A stretch of 64,000 bases of DNA, taken from assembly GCA_030035585.1 (NCBI GenBank), contig CM057466.1:114208182-114272181 (forward strand), given 5' to 3'. The notes under the pieces are model-generated. The model was given only the letters and a program-made list of their open reading frames with translations, was not told the origin of the DNA and searched no databases. Position numbers and translations under genes: made by a program. Each line of letters starts with the position of its first letter. Positions within the stretch are counted from its first letter, which is position 1. Source of the DNA: Dugong dugon (lineage: Eukaryota > Chordata > Mammalia > Sirenia > Dugongidae). Of this stretch, positions 34,166 to 45,775 are shown piece after piece.

Positions 34166-34375
34166 TTGTTGTTATTATTGTTGTGTGCCATTGAGTCAAT
34201 TCTGGCTCATAGCAACCCTACAGGACAGAGTAGATTTGCACCATAGGTTTTCCTGGGCTGTAATCTTTATGGGTGCAGATTGCCACATCTTTTTCCCTCA
34301 GAGTGGCTGGTGGATTCAAACTCTGATCTTTTGGTTAGCAGAGGAGCTCTTAACTATTGTACAACCAGGGCTGCT
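34166..34375 (-). mobile_element. AfroSINE, longer variant, antisense, perfect 11-bp TSD
   Basis: The complement of the SINE runs from tgttgttattattgttgtgt and tgagtcaattctggctcat through tggctggtggattcaaactc to ttggttagcagaggagctct and the head caaccagggct. TSD tggggccacag at 34155-34165 and 34376-34386. Confidence 0.92.
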
Positions 34376-34386
34376 TGGGGCCACAG

Positions 34387-34878
34387 CAGTAACAACTTAT
34401 GATAAATAAGCGTATTATCCCAAGGGAGAGTATTGGTTGAAATAGAGCGTTGGTTGAAATAAAGGTTTCCAAGTTCAAAGTGCCATTGTTGACTGTTAAC
34501 TCAGAAGCTCAGTTAGGATCTGATTACAACTCCCTCTACACTGGGGTTAGGGTGATGCCTGCCTGGCCTTAGCCCGGGACTGCAGTTAAGGGCTGTCCTT
34601 CCAAGTGCAGGCTCCACTGCTGGACCAGAAAGCCCCCTGCTCTTTAATCTGCTGGTGTGATAGTGGCTTGGTTGAACAGGCATTTTTTCACCCTAGTTAT
34701 CTTATCTTGCTCTGAATTTACAGAATTAGAAATACAAGGCATAATGGCAGGGACGCTAATTCCCTGATTTACTAAATCTGTGCATGAACATTAAAATAGA
34801 GTTTGGTACCTAACTCCCATGTCAGGATTTTCATTTTTGTTACTACAGAGACTTCTCCATGTTTCTTCTTGTAACCCT
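34387..34878. other. Unassigned stretch
   Basis: A 17-bp motif (attggttgaaatagagc, then gttggttgaaataaagg) is repeated in tandem at about 34431-34465. Nothing else is recognised. Confidence 0.35.
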
Positions 34879-34879
34879 G

Positions 34880-35165
34880 TTTTTTTTTTTTTTTTTAAAT
34901 TGAGATATAATTTGCATATTGCAAAGTTCACCCATTTAAAGAATGTTTTAGTATATTCACAGAGTTGTGCAACTATCACTGCTATCTAATTCCAGAACAT
35001 TTCATTACCCCCAAAATAAACTTGTACACATTAGCAGCCATTCCCCATTCCCCCAGTCCCCCAGCCCTGGCAGCCGCGACTCTGCTTTCTGTATCTATGG
35101 ACTTGCCTATTCTGGACATTTCCTATAGATGAGATCACACAATGGTGGTCTTTTGTTGTTGCCTT
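34880..35165 (-). mobile_element. L1M 3' fragment, antisense
   Basis: attgagatataatttgcata, ttcacccatttaaagaatg, tttagtatattcacagagtt, gtgcaactatcac and tgtatctatggacttgccta, then ttctggacatttcctataga, is the standard complement of an L1M 3' region. Confidence 0.75.
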
Positions 35166-35277
35166 ATTTTTCCTGGATATCTTGTTTGATTTTTCCACAC
35201 TATCTCCTACCTCTCCAGAGTCAACCCCTTCTACCCGAGAAGACTGCGAGGTTATTTCCTCTTCATGGTTTGGAATT

Positions 35278-35711
35278 TTTTTGTTGTTGTTAGGTGCCAT
35301 TGAGTCGGTTCTGACTCATAGTGACACTAAGTACAACAGAACGAAACTCTGCCTGGTCCTGAACCATCCCGATGATTGTTGCTATGCTTGCGCCCATTGT
35401 TGCAGCCACTGTATCAATCCATCCCATTGAGAGTCTTCCGCTCTTTGGCTAATCCTCCACTTTACCAAGCATGATGTCCTTCTCCAGGGACTGGTCCCTC
35501 CTGATAACATGTCCAAAGTATGTGAGACAAAGTCTCGTCTTCCTCGCTTCTAAGAAGCATTCTGTCTGTACTTCTTCCAAAACAGATTTGTTCAGTCTTT
35601 TGGCAGTCCATGGTATATTCAGTTTTCTTCGCCAACATCATAACTCAAAGGTGTCAATTCTTCAGTCTTCCTTATGTATTGTCCAGCTTTCATATGCATA
35701 TGAGGTGATTT
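35278..35711 (-). mobile_element. RTE LINE 3' fragment, about 430 bp, antisense
   Basis: tgttgttgttaggtgccatt and gagtcggttctgactcatag, then ccaagcatgatgtccttctc, ctgataacatgtccaaagta, cttccaaaacagatttgttc, tggcagtccatggtatattc and gtccagctttcatatgcata. This is the RTE 3' part read in complement, 5'-truncated, with no catalytic motif left. Confidence 0.88.
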
Positions 35712-36400
35712 CTTTAAAGCTGTTGATATCATGAGATCCACCCATGTCTACACTGCCAATCTGGGTCTTCTCTGTTTCTAACATTTTCCAGTGAAGTTTG
35801 GATCTGCTCCACTCTAAACAGGCATGTTCTGTCTGCAGGCTGAGATGGGGCCCTTGCCTTGTCTGTAAAAGAAAACAAGAGCTCTGCTAGCATCCAGCCC
35901 TTGGGCAGCCAGGCTCCGGCCACCACAGAAAACCCGGGGGAGTATTCAGAACCCATCACTCCATCCTGGGAAAGAGACCTCTCGTTCCATAAGTAAATAT
36001 ACATTTAAACATCTTTGCAGACATATTAGAAATCAGACATTGGTTGGAATATCAACTACAGAGGAAGAAATATTTCTTCTAACAGAAGAAAATAAAATTT
36101 AAAGCCATTTAGAATGGCTTTGTGGTTTTGTAGGTGACAGTAGTTCACAATATTTATTGAAAACAAAGATGTGTTTCCCATATTTTCTAACCCTATGAAG
36201 TTTCTTTCTTTTTCTCTTAAGGAGAATAAAAGCAATGGCAAAGAAATAGGCAAGTAAACAGCAAACGCTGTCGACTTGAGCCCTGAGCCTAACTCTTTCT
36301 GGGATGTGGGCGCTAGGACATTGTGGATGTAAAGTGAATCCAGATGCACGATACTCATCAAATTTCTATCAATACTAATTTACTAATATCAATAATAATC
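35712..36400. other. Unassigned stretch
   Basis: No repeat recognised. Two minus-strand open frames of 91 and 101 codons (35729-36004, 36056-36361) lack domains and exon signals. Confidence 0.35.
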
Positions 36401-36409
36401 TGTTTCCCA

Positions 36410-36600
36410 GTGGACCAGCCCTCCAAGGCAGGGCTGCAGGCTCCTTATGGCTCCCTGAGCTCCTCACGAGGGTGTCAATAAAACTGACTGCTGCTCTGGA
36501 GCTATTGACAGTTATTAAAAATGACCTTGATGTAATTTCATGCCCATCAAAACAAAGACCATATGCTCGGGATTATGAAAAGCTACCGTGAGAAGGAGCA
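36410..36600. promoter_or_regulatory. Candidate conserved enhancer-like element
   Basis: Single-copy sequence containing tgaccttga (36522-36530), the complement of the ERR/NR5A site TCAAGGTCA. Nearby are gctattgacagttatta (MEIS-like TGACAG and AT-rich homeobox cores), acaaag (SOX-type) and catatg (E-box). Clustered sites suggest regulation. Conservation is not demonstrated. Confidence 0.35.
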
Positions 36601-37161
36601 CTGACCGCCCGGTTGATGGGGAGGGGTTGGTCTGTGGCTTAGGAAAGTAGTGGTTTTTGTGGCTTCTCTTTCCCTAGAATATTGCACGCTCTTGGTAGGG
36701 CATCTGCTCTGAGGCCTTAATTGGTGCTATTTGGATCTCGAGCATGGTCCGTAAAGACCTGTCCATAGCTCTTCATTTCAACCGTTAATGTGTAAAATAT
36801 CATAAGCTGTGCTGCAGATCTTTGAATACAGAGAACACGCACTGATCAATAGTCCCGGGAGACCTCTGCTCCCTGGTACACAGAGCAGTCTATCAAGACC
36901 GCCTTCCCCCCTCTGCCTGACCCTCCAGAAGTGCACCGGCCCAGCTTCTCTTGGAACGCCGACTTTTATTCTCTGGCCTCATATCAGGGCTTTGTGGTGG
37001 TTTTGATGCAAAGCCCTCGTATGCATACTTGAAAAGCTACAGAGATGAATATCTACTAACAAAATAGTTCACTGATAATTGTAACCAACATTCTGAAATG
37101 TGTCCCTCCCCCTTTCTGTTCACACAATTGTATAGAAGAAAATGAATAAAAAGTACTCTAG
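36601..37161. other. Unassigned stretch
   Basis: No gene or repeat recognised. It leads up to the TSD of the next L1. Confidence 0.35.
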
Positions 37162-37173
37162 AATAAGTCCATT

Positions 37174-38319
37174 TAAAAAAAAATTTTTTTATTGTACTTT
37201 AGTTGGTTTACAGAATAAATAGTTTCTCATTAAACAGTCAGTACACATATTGTTTTATGCCATTGGTTAACAGCCCCATGACATGTTAACACTCTCCCTT
37301 CTCAACCTTGAGGAACTTTTTTTTGGTGAAAATATACATAGCCAAAGTTACACCATTTTGAAAGTTTCTACATGTACAATTCAGTGACATCGATTACATT
37401 CTTCCAGTTGTGCTGCTATTCTCACTATCCTTTTCCAAATTATTCCACCACCATTATCTTCAACTCACTGCCCCCTAGGCTTCCCGTTAAACCTTTTGAG
37501 TTGCTGTTGTCAATTTGATCTCACATAGATATTTCTTTTTTTTTGGTACCTTTAATGAAGGTTTGCAGAACAAATAGTTTCTCTTTAAACAGTTAGTACA
37601 CATATTGCCCTATGACAGTGGTTAACAACCCCGTGACATGTCAACACTGTCCCTTCTCAACTTTGGGTTCCCTATCACCAGCTTTCCTGTCCCCTCCTGC
37701 CTTCTAGTCCTTGTCCCTGGACTGCTGTGCCTCATTAGTCCTGTTTTGTTTTATGAGGCTGTCTAACGGTGAATTTCAGGAGGGGCTTCATCACTGGGCT
37801 AAATCGGTGTCCGGGGGCCATACTCTCGGGGTTTCTCCAGTCTCTTTTAGGCCAGTAAATCTGGTCTTTTTCTTGTGAGTTAGAATTCTGTTCTACATCC
37901 TTTTCCAGCTCTGTCCAGGACCCTCTATTGTGATCCCAGTCAGAGCAGTCAGTGGTGGTAGCCGGGCTGCATCTAGCTGTACTGGACTCAGTCTGGTGGA
38001 GGCCATGGTAGCTGTGGTCCATTAGCCCTTTGGACTAATCCTTTCCTTGTATCTTGTTCTCTTCATTCTCCCTTGCTCCCAAAGGGGTGAGACCACAGGC
38101 TTTTAAGACCCCAGATGCTACTCATCAAGGTAGAATGTAGAACATTGTCTTTATAAACAGTGCTATGACAATTGAGCTAGATGTTCCCCAAGACCAAGGT
38201 CCCCACAGCCCTCTGCCCAGCAATTCAGTCCCTCAGGAAGTTTAGAAGTGTCTATGGAGCTTCCATCACCTTTCTTGGTACAAATTGTGCTGGCTTCCCC
38301 AGTAATGTGTACTGTCTAA
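37174..38319 (-). mobile_element. L1 3' UTR insertion with duplicated terminal module and perfect 12-bp TSD
   Basis: The complement of an L1 3' UTR that I associate with afrotherians, bounded by aataagtccatt at 37162-37173 and 38320-38331. From low to high coordinate it holds a poly-T start, module A at about 37181-37315 (agtttctcattaaacagtca, acacatattgttttatgcc) and a 220-bp spacer resembling another L1 3' end. Module A' follows at about 37541-37665 (agtttctctttaaacagtta, acacatattgccctatgac). After that comes unique UTR with tccagtctcttttaggccag and ctcagtctggtggaggccat. It is 5'-truncated with no ORF2 coding. The pair of modules inside one TSD is odd. Confidence 0.85.
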
Positions 38320-38430
38320 AATAAGTCCATTGTTAAAAACATTAACTGCTTTTAGGTGGACTAAATTGCTTGTCCTTCTATTGCATTACCAAAGTGTAGA
38401 TCCTAAAACCACTCTGTATACTTCTATTAA

Positions 38431-38616
38431 GGAGCCTTGGTGGCACAGTAGTTAAAGCACTTGCTGCTAATGGAAAGGTCGGCAAGGAAACCCACCAGAC
38501 CTGGCGATCTGCTCCTGGGAAGATTACAGCCTAGGAAATCCTATGGGGCAGTTCTACTCTGTCTTGTAGGGTCACTCTGAGTCAGAATCAATTCAAAGTC
38601 ACACAACAGGGGCAGC
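38431..38616 (+). mobile_element. AfroSINE with 13-bp TSD
   Basis: ggagccttggtggcacagta head, ccagacctggcgatctgct segment, and tctgtcttgtagggtcactc tail. Flanks atacttctattaa (38418-38430) and atacttttattaa (38617-38629) match 12 of 13. The B-box region is partly deleted. Confidence 0.9.
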
Positions 38617-38805
38617 ATACTTTTATTAAAGCCTCTTAAGACACATTCCCACCACCCTGATGGTCTTGTTCATACAGCAGAGGCCAGGCTATGTACCATC
38701 AAGCTTTCATTTTTAAAGCACATATATTCTTTGTGGAATAAAATTATGGCACCTCTTATCTCAGCTAAATACTGAGATAGTTAAGATCATTCTCTTCTTT
38801 CTTAA

Positions 38806-38975
38806 ACACCAAAACCAAAACCCACTGCAGTCGAGTCAATCCTGACTCATAGTGACCCTGTGGGACAGAGTAGAACTGTCTCTTAGTGTTTCCAAGGAGC
38901 AGCTGGTGGATTCAAACTGCTGACCTTTTGGTTAGCAGCCATAGCTCTTAACCACTGCACCACCACCAGGGCTCC
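38806..38975 (-). mobile_element. AfroSINE, antisense, perfect 11-bp TSD
   Basis: aaccaaaacccactgcagtc, gagtcaatcctgactcatag, tggtggattcaaactgctga, ccttttggttagcagcca and cactgcaccaccaccagggc. TSD ttctttcttaa at 38795-38805 and 38976-38986. Confidence 0.93.
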
Positions 38976-38986
38976 TTCTTTCTTAA

Positions 38987-39397
38987 TAGGTACCCCTAAA
39001 TGTAATTGTAAAGATTCTTCCAGGAGTTTCCTCCCAGTTTTACTAAGCAATAATTTGTTCTGCCACAGTTTTTTACAGTAGATAACAATAACGTTTTAGA
39101 GAAAATCCAACGGTTTCCTACTTACGAGATTTATAAGTGATTGGGGCTAAAAAGCAAGAAAAATAAAACAAAACAAACTCTGTCAGTTGGTAGGTAATGT
39201 CAACCAAGTCTTAATATCAGAAGCTTGGTTTTTGTTTTCTTTCTTTTTCTTTTGACTATTGTCTGCCTTTATAACTTTTGAGGTTTTTCAGGTCTTGCTT
39301 TTTTTTTAAAGTGGCAACAATCAATTACAACTGATCAGTCTATACATGTAAAACACTCACCTCTGTGATCCAATCACATAGTAACCCAAACTCAAAC
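38987..39397. other. Unassigned AT-rich stretch between SINEs
   Basis: No gene or repeat recognised. Confidence 0.35.
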
Positions 39398-39579
39398 AAA
39401 ACCCATTGCCGATGAGTTGATTACAACTCGTAGCAACCCTACAGGACAGAGTAGAACTGCCCCATAGGGTTTCTAAGGCTGTAGATCTGTAAGGAAGCAG
39501 ACTACCACAGCTGGTGGGTTTGAACCACTGACCTTTCAGTTAGAGCCAAGTGCTTAACCACCGTGCCACTAAGGCTCCT
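39398..39579 (-). mobile_element. AfroSINE, longer variant, antisense
   Basis: acaaaacccattgccgatga, caggacagagtagaactgcc, taaggaagcagactaccaca, tggtgggtttgaaccactga and accaccgtgccactaaggct: the SINE complement, complete from tail to head. Confidence 0.88.
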
Positions 39580-39609
39580 TAATTAAGGAACATCTAATCA
39601 GAGTTATAA

Positions 39610-39811
39610 ACCAAATGCTGTCAAAACTGTCCCAACTCATGGTGGCTCCACGTGTGTCAGAGTAGAACTGTGCTCTATAGGGTTTTCAATGGCTGATTTT
39701 TTTGGAAATAGATTGTCAGACCTTTCTTCCGAGGTGCCTCTGGGTGGACTCAAACCTCCAGTCTTTCATTTAGCAGCCCAATGTGTTCACAGTTAGTGCC
39801 ACTCAGGGACC
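39610..39811 (-). mobile_element. AfroSINE variant (fcttccgaggtgcc type), antisense
   Basis: aaactgtcccaactcatggt, gtgtcagagtagaactgtgc, ttcttccgaggtgcctctgg, gtggactcaaacctccagtc and gtgccactcagggac. It matches the same subfamily as the copy at 31086-31282, in the opposite orientation. It is more diverged than the tctgtcctatagg type. Confidence 0.8.
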
Positions 39812-40079
39812 CAGTGGCAGGTTCTCCATCTGCACATTCTGAGTCATGCTCCTTCTCCATGTCTAGTTCAAGACCTACCTCCTGACAGTCTTGTGTAGAG
39901 ATAGCAGATGAGTTTCAACCAGATAACTGGACAATTGGGCAGAAACTATGAAGACCTTTTAGATCCCGTTCTCTGTCGTTCGTCCATAACACAGCTAATA
40001 TCAAGTACTTTCAGCTCCACCTATAAACAGTATCATAAATCTTCCCTCCTCTCTCTGCACCATCTCCATCACCCGAGTC

Positions 40080-40660
40080 TAAATAACCAACCTCTCTATG
40101 TCCACTCTTGCTCCTCTCTACTTCTCCACATAGCAGCTATATCCAGTGGCTTTCCAATATACCTAGAACAACATCAACATTCCTTACCATACGTTGTAAG
40201 ACATCGAATGGTCTGGCGCCTGTTTCCTTCAGGCCATCTTCCACTACGCTCTGCCCCACTCATGCCCCAAGGCCATACAGGCCTTTTTGCTGTTGTTTCA
40301 GCAGCCAAATTTATCGTTGCCTGAAAGCAAATGTCTTTCTCCATGTCTTCGCCTAACTCACTACTTCCCTTAATTCCAGGTCTTTCTCCAGTGCCATCTG
40401 TACAGAGAGGACAATTAAGGAGTATCTAGCTAAAGTTGCCATCTGGGTACTCAGTCAATTACTGTCCATTTGCCTTGCTTTCTTTACTTCAGAGATCTTA
40501 TCACTCCTTGATACTAGGTTGCAGTCTCATGTCTTTGTCACAGTATTGTTTTTATCCCCAGCAAATACAAGCTACATGAGGGTAGGAATTTTCTTTCTCC
40601 TTCCCTGAGTTTCTCTAGCACCTGGTGAGTGGATTGCTAGTGCTTGGTGGGCAAGAAAGT
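40080..40660 (+). mobile_element. L2 LINE 3' fragment
   Basis: ctccacatagcagctatatc, caacattccttaccatacgt, gaatggtctggcgcctgttt, ccactacgctctgccccact and tccatctgtacagagagg-like, then tatccccagcaaatacaagc and acatgagggtaggaatttt, follow the L2 3' order. The 138-codon frame at 39908-40324 is read through this old repeat and is not a gene. Confidence 0.65.
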
Positions 40661-42248
40661 GACAGAATGAAAAAATAGAACCGCCCAGCCATTGGTCATT
40701 AAACACTAACAGAGGAACAGGTAACTAGTCAAAGATTTTTCTTTCACCTGAACAAAAAAGAAAGCTATTAGAATTATAAAAAGAGGTAGAAAATAACCAG
40801 ACATGGGTGAAATTGTTTTGTCCATAATCCTCATTTGTTCGTTTGGAAAACGATTTAAGCTTATATTGTTTTTTCTTCTAAAGTGAAGCTAATGTTACCC
40901 ATCTTACCTAAGCAGAATGAAGACAAGGGAAAATCGAAGATAAGAGTTTTTTTCTGGGTATATGGTGTCTTTTATCTTGCTCCCTCCATATTTTGGAAAT
41001 TTGTTTTTGTGGAAAAAAATGGTCTATATAAGAATATCTACATGATGCTCTGTTAACCTCTGATTATAACTACTTAGAGTGGCAGAGTGACATGGATAAT
41101 TCAAACGATTTGCAATCTGAACATTCCTTGTAGTTGAGCAGGGAATCTAGAAATATTTTCCTTGAATGTAGATGCTGCTGACTTTTAATTTAATTGAATT
41201 CAATCGGTATTGAACAACCTTGATAAATGAAAGAACAAGCTGGGTCCCACTGAGGAGACAAAAAGGACAATCCAAAGTGCAAAACTCAATGATTACACAT
41301 CAGGAACTTGAAGCTCTTTGAGCAAACAGTGCATGAAACCATAAAAGTGATGGTATGTGGAAAAAAAGTTATATAGAGTCCCTCAAAAAGGATGTGCTAC
41401 TCAATCGGTGTTGAAACATGTTGTAGAACTTAGACAGAATTGGAGCTTCCGGGGCTAAGGAGAGAGCCATACTTTTGAGTTTGAAGCCAACCAAGATGTA
41501 AATGTAGAGATCAGATGGAGAGAGACCAAAGCTGCTGTATTGATGAAAATGACTGGAGAATGTGGCTTAGCTGTGTGGCCACAAAGGGCTTTCTAGTTCT
41601 GAGACCCCGCAACTGAAAGGTGTATCTACCTAGTCACTGGCACTAGAAGCCTCTCGTGGAGCAGCCTGCCTACCAGCTGGCTGACCAGAGATGGGACATT
41701 TGGGCCCAGTGGCTCTGGGGGAAAGAGCTCAGGAAGACAGGGCTGCTATGTCCATGCACCTCTACTCTTAGCCTTTCTGGCCTTGGGAGGAAGTGGATGA
41801 GGGGGCAGGGAGAGACCAGAGGGTTACTGTCATGAAGTCCTTTTGTGGCCCCATGAGGAAAGGGCAGTAGAAATACAGACTGATAGGCAGGTAGGATGCA
41901 AAAGAAAGTGTCCAGGTTTGCAAGAACAGTGTCTCAAAGTTTTCAGAGGGCTTGGTTGGAATGTAGTTTACACATTCATCAGTGGTACATTGATGTGGAC
42001 ACGTTAGTTTCTTCAAGCCTCTTTTTCTTAATTGGAGCACGAGGGTAAAAATTTAACAGCTCTCACACCACAACCATTCTGGCTCCAGGACCCTAAGATC
42101 AACCACTGTTCTCTGTCTTCATCTTGTTCTACATACTAATTTTCCGTCGTCCTCAAGATTTTGTGTGGAAAGAGCATTCTGTACCAAAAAAAAATTTTAA
42201 AAAATTATTAAATATCATTATTTAATCCCCAAGTTGTATTAGATTCTA
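40661..42248. other. Unassigned stretch
   Basis: AT-rich, then GC-moderate around 41420-41800. No repeat or gene is supported. Confidence 0.35.
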
Positions 42249-42451
42249 TTATGGTGCAAAGGTTAAGATTTCAGCTGCTAACCAAAAGGTTGGCAGTTTA
42301 ACCCAACCCAGCGGCTCTGTAGGAGAAGACCTGGTGATCTGCTCGTGTAAAGATGTGTAAGGACGACAGCCTAAAAAACCCTACGGGGCACTTCTACTCT
42401 GTCACCTGGGGCCGCTGCGAATCAGAATCGACTTGATGGCACACAGCAACA
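42249..42451 (+). mobile_element. AfroSINE, longer variant, diverged
   Basis: tgcaaaggttaagatttcag, ctaaccaaaaggttggcagt, gagaagacctggtgatctgc, aaaaaaccctacggggcact and gaatcagaatcgacttgatg. The first bases of the head are lost. Confidence 0.85.
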
Positions 42452-42614
42452 GGACTATTCGAGTCTGGTGTCTTATTTGTATTTCTATTATTTTATCTGC
42501 AGAACCCATCAGATGGACTTGCTTTATGAGGATTTCTAGTTTAATTAGTGGTGCCTTGGCCATTGACTTTCAAAACTCAGGCTTTCAATGAGCTGTAAGA
42601 TACAGCTTTCAAAA

Positions 42615-42771
42615 AAAATAAAAAATCTCTTGCTGTTGAGTCAATTCCAACTCATAACAACCCTAAAGGGAGTAAAACTGCCCCCACAGGGTTTCCAAGG
42701 AACGTCTGGTGGATTCGAACAGCCGATGTTTTGGTCAGCAGCCAAGCTCTTAACCACTGTGCCACCAAGGC
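42615..42771 (-). mobile_element. AfroSINE, antisense
   Basis: tctcttgctgttgagtcaat, ggtttccaaggaacgtctgg, tggattcgaacagccgatg and aaccactgtgccaccaaggc. Confidence 0.88.
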
Positions 42772-43246
42772 AGACATGATTTTTTAATGAAGGAACAATA
42801 GCAAGATCTCTAGTTATTATTAGCATTTTTTTAAATCAAAAACTCCTGGTTGACATTACCTGTTTGAGAGAAAATCCCAGTTTGAAAATTCTGCTAATAC
42901 AACTGGAAAACAGAACTCTACTGAGGCCCTACTTTGTGTCAGACACTACACAGGTACTTTAGGTAAACAATTATGTTTTGCCTTTGAACAAAGGACTTCC
43001 ACAGATGAGGAAGGAGAGGCTTGGAGTTATTACATAACAAAGCCCCTTCATGGCAAATTCGGGATTTAAGCAGGAATTTTGGAGTTAAAGAGGTGAAACC
43101 CTTTTTCTACATGCTTTTTAGAAAAGGAAAACCACTGTTTCTGTTACATTTTAGTCAGACATCTAAACCTCCTTGGAGAGCTCTTTCTTCCTTGGGCCAG
43201 GTTAAACCCGCAGCTGTCTTTTCCCTAGAGTAATATTTACCTTCTC
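42772..43246. other. Unassigned, possible MIR remnant
   Basis: At about 42905-43075, ctactttgtgtcagacacta, cagatgaggaaggagaggct and tggagttattacataacaaa loosely follow MIR in complement. Too diverged to be sure. Confidence 0.3.
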
Positions 43247-43432
43247 CCTGGGTGGTATATAGTCAGCTGCTAACTGAAAGGTTGGAGGTTCGAGTCACCC
43301 AGGGGTGCCTTGAAATAAAGGCCTGGTGATCTACTTTCTAAAAATCAGCCACTGAAACCCCTATGAAGCATAGTTCTACTCTGACACACACAGGGTCACC
43401 ATAAGTCAAAGTCGATTCAAAGGCAACTGGTT
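43247..43432 (+). mobile_element. AfroSINE variant, diverged
   Basis: ctgctaactgaaaggttgga, ggttcgagtcacccagggg, aaaggcctggtgatctactt, tctgacacacacagggtcac and attcaaaggcaactgg: the subfamily with tctgacacaca, as at 31086. Confidence 0.82.
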
Positions 43433-43640
43433 AATATTTACTGCATTTTAAAGTACTTATTCAGGGACTTTTCTCTATTCAACACCTGTTTTTATTGAGT
43501 ACTTTATGCTAGGTACTATTCTGCACACTAAAGACAAGTCAGTGAAGAAGAAAAAAAGTAAAAGTCCGTGAGGGGGAAGAATAATAGGAGGATCAAACAA
43601 TAAAGTAAAAAGTAAACAGGGATACTAGAAGGAAAGCCAC

Positions 43641-43809
43641 ACCAAACCAAACCAAACTTGATGCTGTCAAGTTGATTCTGACTCATAGCGACCCTATAGG
43701 CCAGGGTAGAACTGCTCCATAGGGTTTTCAAGGAGCAGATGGTAGATTTGAACTCCCGACGTTTTGGTTAGCAGCTATAGCTCTTAACCACTACACCACC
43801 AGCGTTTCC
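43641..43809 (-). mobile_element. AfroSINE, antisense
   Basis: cacaccaaaccaaaccaaac, gctgtcaagttgattctgac, ggccagggtagaactgctcc, gatttgaactcccgacgttt and ccactacaccaccagcgttt. Flanks aaagccacac and aaagccccac match at 9 of 10, a probable TSD. Confidence 0.88.
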
Positions 43810-45660
43810 AAAAGCCCCACAAAGCAGGACTATTTCTGATTCATTCACCACTGGATCCACCTGGAGCAGTACTCAGCACAGGCAGGTGCTAAGTATTATC
43901 TAATGGACACAATTTGCATAAAAGGAAGACAGTTTAATGGAATATAAAACTTGAGCACCTCTTAGATGCAAATAGCTTGGGGGTATTTTATTCAGTATTT
44001 CTTTAGATATGACCTTTATTTGAAAGAATTACATTTACTGGAATTTATTCAATTATATAATTTCATATTATATTTTGCAAATAATTAACATATTTTATAG
44101 CAGTTGACTTTTATAGTCTTTTCCCCTTGGAAAGGCATACCCATTTATATGTGTGTGTATGTATATACAAATACATACATACATACACACACAAATGCAT
44201 GCACACACATTGTCATATATAAAAATGTCAGTTATGTTACTGGAACTCAATGCCATATATTATAAATTCTAATCAGCATGCCAAATATTTTTCATTAGTA
44301 AAAAGGAGCAGGACATTTTGGGAATAATAAGATGATGCATATTTTCCAAGTCTGGGCTTTAAAGCAATGGTATCTGGTGGGCGAGATTGAGTTTCCTGAT
44401 AACGGTCTATACGTCATGTTAGTAATAAAAGGTATAGGTTACCAGACTCATGTTTCATAATCCTGTTTGCATCCATCTCATTATGTTCCCTTGGTTTGCA
44501 TCCATTTAATACATCTTGAATAAATATGTGAAACGTAGAATCTAAAATGTGATTGATAATTTACCCACATATGACTAATTTTCAAATCTGTCTCCACGGA
44601 ATCCTCACTTTATGTTCTGATCTTGGCTCTGTTCCTCTCCAGAATGAATGAGAGAAACTCATTTGTTCCTTGCAATCCAGATAATGGAACCCTCCTACTC
44701 TCTACTGACTGCCAGAGAGGACCTTTTAGCATAAAGTTTAATCATCGTCACTCACGTGCACAAACACCCAAGTACACACAATTTCATGCTTTTGAAAGCA
44801 CTGATATCTCTGAAGATGATGCACTGTCTTCTGAAAACTGACCAGGGTGAAGCAATATTAGCAGTAACTTAAGTCAAATCCACCTGCGTCCCCCTCTGAT
44901 TTGAAGTATACTGGACTCTCTGATAACTCAGAATAGAAGTGCAAGCTTTAAAGCCTTATATGAAAAAAAAACTACATGATATTTATCGTTTTTATCCCCT
45001 ATGCTCCAAAATGTATCATAATGTATAGCAACTATGTCTATAAAACAGGATGTTAAACTTTAGAGCTTGCCCATATCTTTGCCTTCCTTTTGGAAAAGCA
45101 GGCACTGGCTATTCTTAACACGTACACATAATACAGGTGCTACTGCCCACCTTCCACTTTTAGCATAAAAGAGTTAGACTCTTACTTTTTGACTTGAGCC
45201 ATGGAATGTTGCTGCCCTAGCTCTAATAAATTGAGTGAAGGTGCACACAGTGCTCGTTATCTACTCAGTAAGCATTTCCCCTTCTTTTGTGCCAAAGAGC
45301 ACCAATGTTGTTGTGGAGGCAATGTGCCCAAACAAAAATACTCAATTTCCTTGCAGTTAGACATGGTCACAATAACAACTACAAGCCAGTAACATCTGAA
45401 TGGAAGATGATGGGGTGTGGCTTTAGAAAGGGTCTTATTACCTGTTAAACAAAACTTACTGGCTTTTGTGTTTTCCCTCCATCCTCTCCCCTTTCTTCCA
45501 GCCTGGGGAGCAAGCCCAGTGCCTCAAGCTGCAAACAGAAGGGAGAAGTCACAAGCTGATGATGGTGAGGCAGGAAGCTGGCTGTAACCTGAGACTTATC
45601 ACTCTTTTGCACAACTGAACTAGGTATGTACCACAAATGACTCTTTGGTTCAGTAGCTTC
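43810..45660. other. Mostly single-copy, TG/CA tract at 44148-44215
   Basis: It contains a mixed tgtgtatgta/catacacaca tract and one open frame with an acceptor-like start (44623-44841, see findings). Around 45200-45620 there may be an old LTR, unresolved. Confidence 0.35.
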
Positions 45661-45669
45661 ATTTCTATT

Positions 45670-45775
45670 CCATGGGGTCAGATTCAGTCATGACCCTCAC
45701 AATCATTGCTATGTTTGAGCACATTGTTACAGCCACTAGGTCAATCCATCTCGTTGAAAGTCTTCCTCTTTTTGA
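45670..45775 (-). mobile_element. RTE LINE fragment, antisense
   Basis: tcacaatcattgctatgttt, gagcacattgttacagccac, ggtcaatccatctcgttgaa and agtcttcctcttttt. Short piece of the RTE 3' part. Confidence 0.7.

Noticed and set aside
39908-40324. 138-codon plus-strand open frame
   Set aside because: It lies mostly in an L2 LINE 3' region, and old L2 3' ends often stay open by composition.
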